DNA of 27,570 nucleotides from an uncultured bacterium (lineage in GTDB: Bacteria; Bacillota; Clostridia; TANB77; CAG-508). Both the position numbers and the translations under genes were made by a program. Shown piece by piece: positions 23,626 to 27,570 of this stretch. The notes below the pieces were generated by a model. The model worked only from the letters and a program-made list of their open reading frames with translations. It was not told where the DNA came from and made no database searches. The stretch covers positions 1 to 27,570 of the forward strand of contig CAJMLO010000009.1 in assembly GCA_905214245.1 (NCBI GenBank), read 5' to 3'. Positions within the stretch are counted from its first letter, which is position 1. Every line of letters starts with the position of its first letter.

Positions 23626-24804
23626 ATGAAAAGAAAAATAGTGTCCATATTTTTGATAGGAATGTTGCTGATAATATCAATAGTGCCAGCAGTATATGCA
23701 AAATCTGCAACACAAAGAAAGCAGGAATTAGAAGAACAACGTCAGGATGCAAAGGATCAAAAAGCAGAAGTTACAAAAGAAAAACAAGCTGTACTTGAAG
23801 AAATTGCAGATTTAGATGATGAAATTGATAAATATGAAGATCAAATTTCAGAGCTTAATACAAAAATAAAAAATTTACAAAAATCAATTGCTTCAAAAGA
23901 GGTTGAAATTAAAAAACTTGAAAAAGAGTATAAAGAAAAAGAAGAAGCTTTTAGAGAAAGAATGGTTGCAATTTACGAAGCTGGCCAAACAACATATTTA
24001 GATGTACTTCTTTCTTCTGACAGTGTTGTAAACTTTATTTCAAATTATTATATGATTTCGGAGCTTGCAGAGGCAGATAATGAGATGATGGCATCAATAG
24101 AAGCACAACAAAAAAAGATTGAAGAAACAAAGAAAGAACTTGAAAACGAAAAGAAAGATATTGATACATCTAAAGCTTCGGTAGAGTCAAAGAAGAAGGA
24201 ACTTGATAGTAAAAAAAGTGCAAGACAGGCAAAGGTTAATACTTTGTCAAGTAAAGAACAAGAATTGCAAAAACAAATAGAGCAATTTAATGCAGATATT
24301 AAAAAAGCTCAAAAAGAAATTGATGCTGCTGTTAAAAAATCAGAAGGATATCATGGAAGTTTTTCTGGAACACTTAGTTGGCCTGTATCAACATCTTCAG
24401 GCAATTGGAACCTTATTACATCAGGGTATGGAAGAAGGGATCAACCAACATCAGGAGCATCTACAAATCACAAAGCTTTAGATATAGGAATAAGATATCA
24501 AACAGTATATGCACCAGCTGATGGATATGTTGTACTTGCAAGTTGGCAATCAGGATATGGAAACTTTATTATGATAAAGCATTCAAATAATTTATATACA
24601 TGTTATGGACACTTATCATCATATAAAGTATCAGCAGGACAAACTGTATCAAGAGGACAGGCAATAGCTGTTTCAGGAAATACAGGAGTTTCAACAGGAC
24701 CACACTTACACTTTGAAGTTAGGACAAGTAGTTCTTTCTATTCAAGAGTGAACCCACTAAATTACATATCAGATAGTGTATACTCGCAATTGAAATTTTG
24801 GTAA
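23626..24804 (+). CDS. coiled-coil M23 peptidoglycan endopeptidase (FtsEX effector candidate), copy 1
   Basis: This 392-residue exported protein has a signal peptide (1-25), a long antiparallel coiled coil (about 26-240) with the PcsB/EnvC-like hinge FRERMVAIYEAGQTTYLDVL (109-128), and a C-terminal M23 (LytM) domain (about 265-385). All zinc ligands are present: H282 and D286 (HKALD), H329 (GHL), H360 and H362 (PHLHF). It should therefore be an active endopeptidase, unlike EnvC, which only activates amidases. It starts 28 bp after ftsX; ATG 23626 follows AAGGGAG, and an in-frame GTG at 23620 is less well spaced. FtsEX effectors bind FtsX through such coiled coils, so it is the likely partner. 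Confidence 0.9.
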   Translation: MKRKIVSIFLIGMLLIISIVPAVYAKSATQRKQELEEQRQDAKDQKAEVTKEKQAVLEEIADLDDEIDKYEDQISELNTKIKNLQKSIASKEVEIKKLEKEYKEKEEAFRERMVAIYEAGQTTYLDVLLSSDSVVNFISNYYMISELAEADNEMMASIEAQQKKIEETKKELENEKKDIDTSKASVESKKKELDSKKSARQAKVNTLSSKEQELQKQIEQFNADIKKAQKEIDAAVKKSEGYHGSFSGTLSWPVSTSSGNWNLITSGYGRRDQPTSGASTNHKALDIGIRYQTVYAPADGYVVLASWQSGYGNFIMIKHSNNLYTCYGHLSSYKVSAGQTVSRGQAIAVSGNTGVSTGPHLHFEVRTSSSFYSRVNPLNYISDSVYSQLKFW

Positions 24805-24823
24805 AATAAATTGATAAATAATA

Positions 24824-24858
24824 CTTTGACTATGTATGAAATTTATGCATAGTCAAAG
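24824..24858 (+). promoter_or_regulatory. intercistronic hairpin between the two M23 genes
   Basis: CTTTGACTATG (24824-24834) pairs perfectly with CATAGTCAAAG (24848-24858). No T-run follows, so it is more likely an RNA stability or processing element than a full terminator. Confidence 0.55.
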
Positions 24859-24894
24859 AAAATTTGTCGCTATAAATTTTAAAAGGAGGCAGAT

Positions 24895-26070
24895 ATGAAA
24901 CGTAAAATTATTTCGATTTTCATGATTATAATTATATTATTAAATATTTGTAGTTTTGTATTTGCTGAAGATAGCACAAATACAGTGACAAATCAAACAT
25001 TAGAAGAACAAAAAAAAGAAGTAAATGATAAAATAGAAACTGCAAATTCAAAACTTACATATGTACAAAATGAACTTTCAACGACAATGCTTAAAGTTCA
25101 AGAGCTTGAAGATAAAGTAACAGATTATAAAAGTCAGATGAATGACTTAGGTAGTAGATTAGACAATTTACAAAAATCAATTGATACTGCAAGAGCAGAA
25201 TACAGTGTTATAGAAGCTGATTATAACAATAAAGAAGAACAGCTTAGAGAGAGATTAGTTGCAATGTATGAATCTGGAGAAACAACATATCTTGATGTAT
25301 TATTATCTTCAAGGAATATTGTAGAATTTATTTCAGGATATTATTTAATTTCCGAAATTGTACAATATGACAATGAGCTTATAAAGGAAGTTGGAGAGAA
25401 GAAAGATGAACTTGAAATAAAGAAAGCAAAACTTGAAAAAGAAGAGACAGAAGTTAAACTTTTAAAGGCAAAAAGAGAACAAACTACAGTTATTTTGCAA
25501 AATACAATTACAATGCAACAAGAAGAAGCAAATAAATTAAATGAGCAAGAAAAAAAGTTGCAACAAGAAATCAGTACATATAAAGTAGAACAAGCACAAA
25601 TAGAGGCTGCTATAATACAGGCAACGAATAATACAATAGGCAAAGACATACAATATACAGGAGGAACAATGTTATGGCCTGTTGCTATATCAGGTACTGT
25701 TATCACATCATATTTTGGAACAAGAGAGCATCCAATTCAAGGAATAGTAAAACAACATACAGGAATTGATATTGGAAATGCTACATATGGTTCACCTGTT
25801 GTGGCTGCAGAAGATGGAGTTGTTACATATGCAGGATGGCTAGGTGGCTATGGAAATTGCGTAATGATAAATCATGGTAATGGAATAGTAACATTGTATG
25901 GACATGGACAAAAAATCCTTACAGAATTACATAAGGAAGTTAAAAAAGGTGATTTGATAATGGAGGTAGGCTCAACAGGAAATTCAACAGGACCTCATTT
26001 GCACTTTGAAGTTAGAGTAAATGGTACATCTGTACAACCTTTAAATTATGTTAATGCACCTGGAAAATAG
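24895..26070 (+). CDS. coiled-coil M23 peptidoglycan endopeptidase, copy 2
   Basis: This 391-residue paralogue of the preceding gene has a signal peptide (1-24), a coiled coil (about 34-240) with the matching hinge LRERLVAMYESGETTYLDVL (117-136), and an M23 domain (about 258-385). Its zinc ligands are also intact: H288 and D292 (HTGID), H337 (GHG), H368 and H370 (PHLHF). The two copies are closest in the hinge and the catalytic core; the coil segments differ, suggesting an old duplication with different partners. AAAGGAGG precedes the ATG. Strong hairpins lie on both sides of the gene, so its level may be set separately from copy 1. Confidence 0.9.
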   Translation: MKRKIISIFMIIIILLNICSFVFAEDSTNTVTNQTLEEQKKEVNDKIETANSKLTYVQNELSTTMLKVQELEDKVTDYKSQMNDLGSRLDNLQKSIDTARAEYSVIEADYNNKEEQLRERLVAMYESGETTYLDVLLSSRNIVEFISGYYLISEIVQYDNELIKEVGEKKDELEIKKAKLEKEETEVKLLKAKREQTTVILQNTITMQQEEANKLNEQEKKLQQEISTYKVEQAQIEAAIIQATNNTIGKDIQYTGGTMLWPVAISGTVITSYFGTREHPIQGIVKQHTGIDIGNATYGSPVVAAEDGVVTYAGWLGGYGNCVMINHGNGIVTLYGHGQKILTELHKEVKKGDLIMEVGSTGNSTGPHLHFEVRVNGTSVQPLNYVNAPGK

Positions 26071-26082
26071 CATTTGCTAAAT

Positions 26083-26123
26083 AATATATACTAGAAAATC
26101 ATTATGATTTTCTAGTATATATT
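26083..26123 (+). terminator. strong hairpin after M23 copy 2 (possible partial terminator)
   Basis: AATATATACTAGAAAATCA (26083-26101) pairs perfectly with its complement at 26105-26123, a 19-bp stem with a TTA loop. Only TTGTAGTTT follows, not a clean U-tract. It may terminate weakly or stabilise the upstream mRNA. Confidence 0.55.
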
Positions 26124-26176
26124 GTAGTTTATAGGCTTAACTAAAAACCTAAATATTTTATGAAAAGGAAAGTAAA

Positions 26177-27376
26177 ATGAACGAAAGTAAAGGACAAAAA
26201 ATTTATAAATTATTAATGGTTATAATTATAACAGCATTAATAACTGGAATTCTTACAACAATATTGGTTTATCAAAAACTAACAGGAACAATGAACATAT
26301 CAAATATTGTAGCTTCAGGGGATAATACTGGATTAGAGCTTACTTTATCAAAAATTAGAGCTACACTTGAGAAAAAGTATATCGGAGAAATAGATGATAA
26401 AAAATTACTAGAGGGAGCTATCAAAGGCTATGTAGCAGGACTTGGAGATGAGTATGCTCAGTATTATACAAAAGAAGAAATGTCAGCTGAAATGGATGAA
26501 ACAAACGGAAATTACGTTGGAATTGGAATATACATGACTGTAAATAGCTTAGAAGGAACAATTACAGTAACAGAGCCTATGGAAGGATCTCCTGCAGAAG
26601 AAGTAGGACTAAAAACAGGTGACATGATAATTGCTGTAAATGATGAAGAAGTTACAACAGATAATGTATCAAATATGTCTAACAAAATAAAGGGAGAAGA
26701 GGGAACAAAAGTTAAGCTTAAAATAAAAAGAGGAGAAGAAACTTTTGAAGTAGAAGTTGAAAGAAAAAGAATTGTAGTTAGTCATACAAAAGCAGATATA
26801 AAAGAAAACAGTATAGGATATATACAAATTTCTGACTTTGAAGGTGGAACAGCTGTAGAATTTCAAAAAAGATATGAAGAATTAAAGAAAAAGAATATAA
26901 AATCTTTAATTATAGATTTAAGAGGAAATGGCGGAGGAGTTGTGGATGAAGCATTAAGCATATTAAATATGATATGTGACCAAAATTCTACGTTACTTAT
27001 TACAGTTGATAAATCTGGAAAAGAAGAACAAACCAAGTCAAAACAGACTCCTATAATTGATGTACCTGTTATTGTGCTTACAAATGGATATTCAGCAAGT
27101 GCATCAGAAATTTTAGCAGGAGCTTTAAAGGATAACAATAAAGCGAAACTTGTTGGAACAAAAACATATGGTAAAGGTGTTATTCAAACATTAATGCAAT
27201 TATCTGATGGAAGTGGTTTAAAGATGACAACAGAAGAATATTATACACCATCACATAATAAAATTAATAAAGTAGGGATAGATCCAGATTATGAAGTAAA
27301 ATTACCCTCAGGAATAAAGGAACTAACAGATAAAAATGATACGCAACTTCAAAAAGCAATTGAATTATTGAAATAA
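26177..27376 (+). CDS. S41 C-terminal processing peptidase (CtpA/CtpB-like)
   Basis: This 399-residue protease has an N-terminal signal anchor (about 10-33), a helical cap region, a PDZ domain (about 105-200) and the S41 catalytic core (about 205-350). The nucleophile lies in NGYSASASE (S308), and the general-base lysine is K333 in TKTYGKG, matching the Ser/Lys dyad of Bacillus CtpB. It works outside the membrane, trimming envelope proteins. It is the last gene of the ftsEX operon; in Bacillus subtilis ctpB also follows ftsEX. Proteolytic control of the two M23 hydrolases is plausible but inferred. No C-terminal peptidoglycan-binding domain is present. Confidence 0.93.
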   Translation: MNESKGQKIYKLLMVIIITALITGILTTILVYQKLTGTMNISNIVASGDNTGLELTLSKIRATLEKKYIGEIDDKKLLEGAIKGYVAGLGDEYAQYYTKEEMSAEMDETNGNYVGIGIYMTVNSLEGTITVTEPMEGSPAEEVGLKTGDMIIAVNDEEVTTDNVSNMSNKIKGEEGTKVKLKIKRGEETFEVEVERKRIVVSHTKADIKENSIGYIQISDFEGGTAVEFQKRYEELKKKNIKSLIIDLRGNGGGVVDEALSILNMICDQNSTLLITVDKSGKEEQTKSKQTPIIDVPVIVLTNGYSASASEILAGALKDNNKAKLVGTKTYGKGVIQTLMQLSDGSGLKMTTEEYYTPSHNKINKVGIDPDYEVKLPSGIKELTDKNDTQLQKAIELLK

Positions 27377-27405
27377 AATTTATTTGATAAATATGAAAAT
27401 AAATC

Positions 27406-27496
27406 TTATTGTAAAAGTAAAAATAGTTTTGAGAAATATGTATAAACTTAGAATGACGAATCATATTTCAGAAGCTAAATTTTACTTTTACAATAA
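27406..27496. repeat. ~90-bp two-stage inverted repeat after ctp
   Basis: TTATTGTAAAAGTAAAA (27406-27422) and TTTTACTTTTACAATAA (27480-27496) are perfect 17-bp arms. A second stem, GAAATATG (27433-27440) with CATATTTC (27462-27469), lies inside, with symmetric 10-nt bulges between. It fills most of the gap after ctp. It could be a terminator structure for the operon or a small non-coding repeat; no ORF is seen in it. Confidence 0.65.
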
Positions 27497-27570
27497 TAAA
27501 ATTTATTTATTTTAGAAATTGTTTGACTGCAAAAGTATACTGATTTCAATACTTTCAAGAAAAGAAATAA

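Noticed and set aside
1..27570. CRISPR array, transposase, integrase or phage genes
   Set aside because: No regularly spaced repeats and no recognisable mobile-element proteins were found on either strand.

Overview
The window is AT-rich, has tightly packed Gram-positive-type genes with AGGAGG ribosome-binding sites, and shows TTGACA/TATAAT promoters with 17-bp spacers. Gene content (split transketolase, FtsEX with M23 hydrolases, UgtP-like glycolipid synthase, Rrf2-IscS pair, VanW, dockerin) fits an uncultured low-GC Firmicute, most likely a gut- or rumen-type Clostridia member. No species call is possible from the sequence alone.

Layout. 1-3313 (+) is a surface-glycosylation operon: the 3' end of a YfhO-like polytopic glycosyltransferase, a GT2 polyprenyl-phosphate type glycosyltransferase and an acyltransferase-3 protein. 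It converges, through a bidirectional terminator, on a minus-strand pair, tyrS followed by a second membrane GT2 enzyme (3400-5587). A 322-bp divergent intergenic region (5588-5909) holds one promoter for each side and, between them, a nested inverted-repeat element. 5910-9807 (+) encodes a secreted glucosaminidase with three SH3 domains and a C-terminal dockerin, and then a membrane-anchored adaptor with a cohesin-like N-terminal domain, an SH3 domain and two cadherin-like beta-sandwiches. 10009-13349 (+) runs ugtP-like, plsC-like, iscR-like and iscS genes.

13400-15240 is a block of slightly different composition: two small proteins of unknown family flank a secreted SH3-VanW protein. One of the small genes and the VanW gene fire from strikingly symmetric divergent promoters. 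Next come (minus strand) tRNA-Thr(CGT) and a small membrane protein that appears to be co-transcribed with the tRNA.

15959-19898 (+) is ftsY plus a large UPF0182 membrane protein. 19900-21793 holds the two transketolase subunits. 21871-27376 is a cell-wall operon: ftsE, ftsX, two tandem coiled-coil M23 peptidoglycan hydrolases with intact zinc ligands, and a CtpB-type S41 protease. Strong hairpins sit at the internal gene junctions, and a roughly 90-bp inverted repeat lies after the last gene.

The dominant theme is envelope construction and remodelling: glycolipid and teichoic-acid-type glycosylation, peptidoglycan hydrolysis and its FtsEX control. The most unusual items are the dockerin/cohesin-like pair devoted to a peptidoglycan hydrolase rather than a cellulosome, the structured element between the divergent tyrS and glucosaminidase promoters, and the mirrored divergent promoters in the VanW block.
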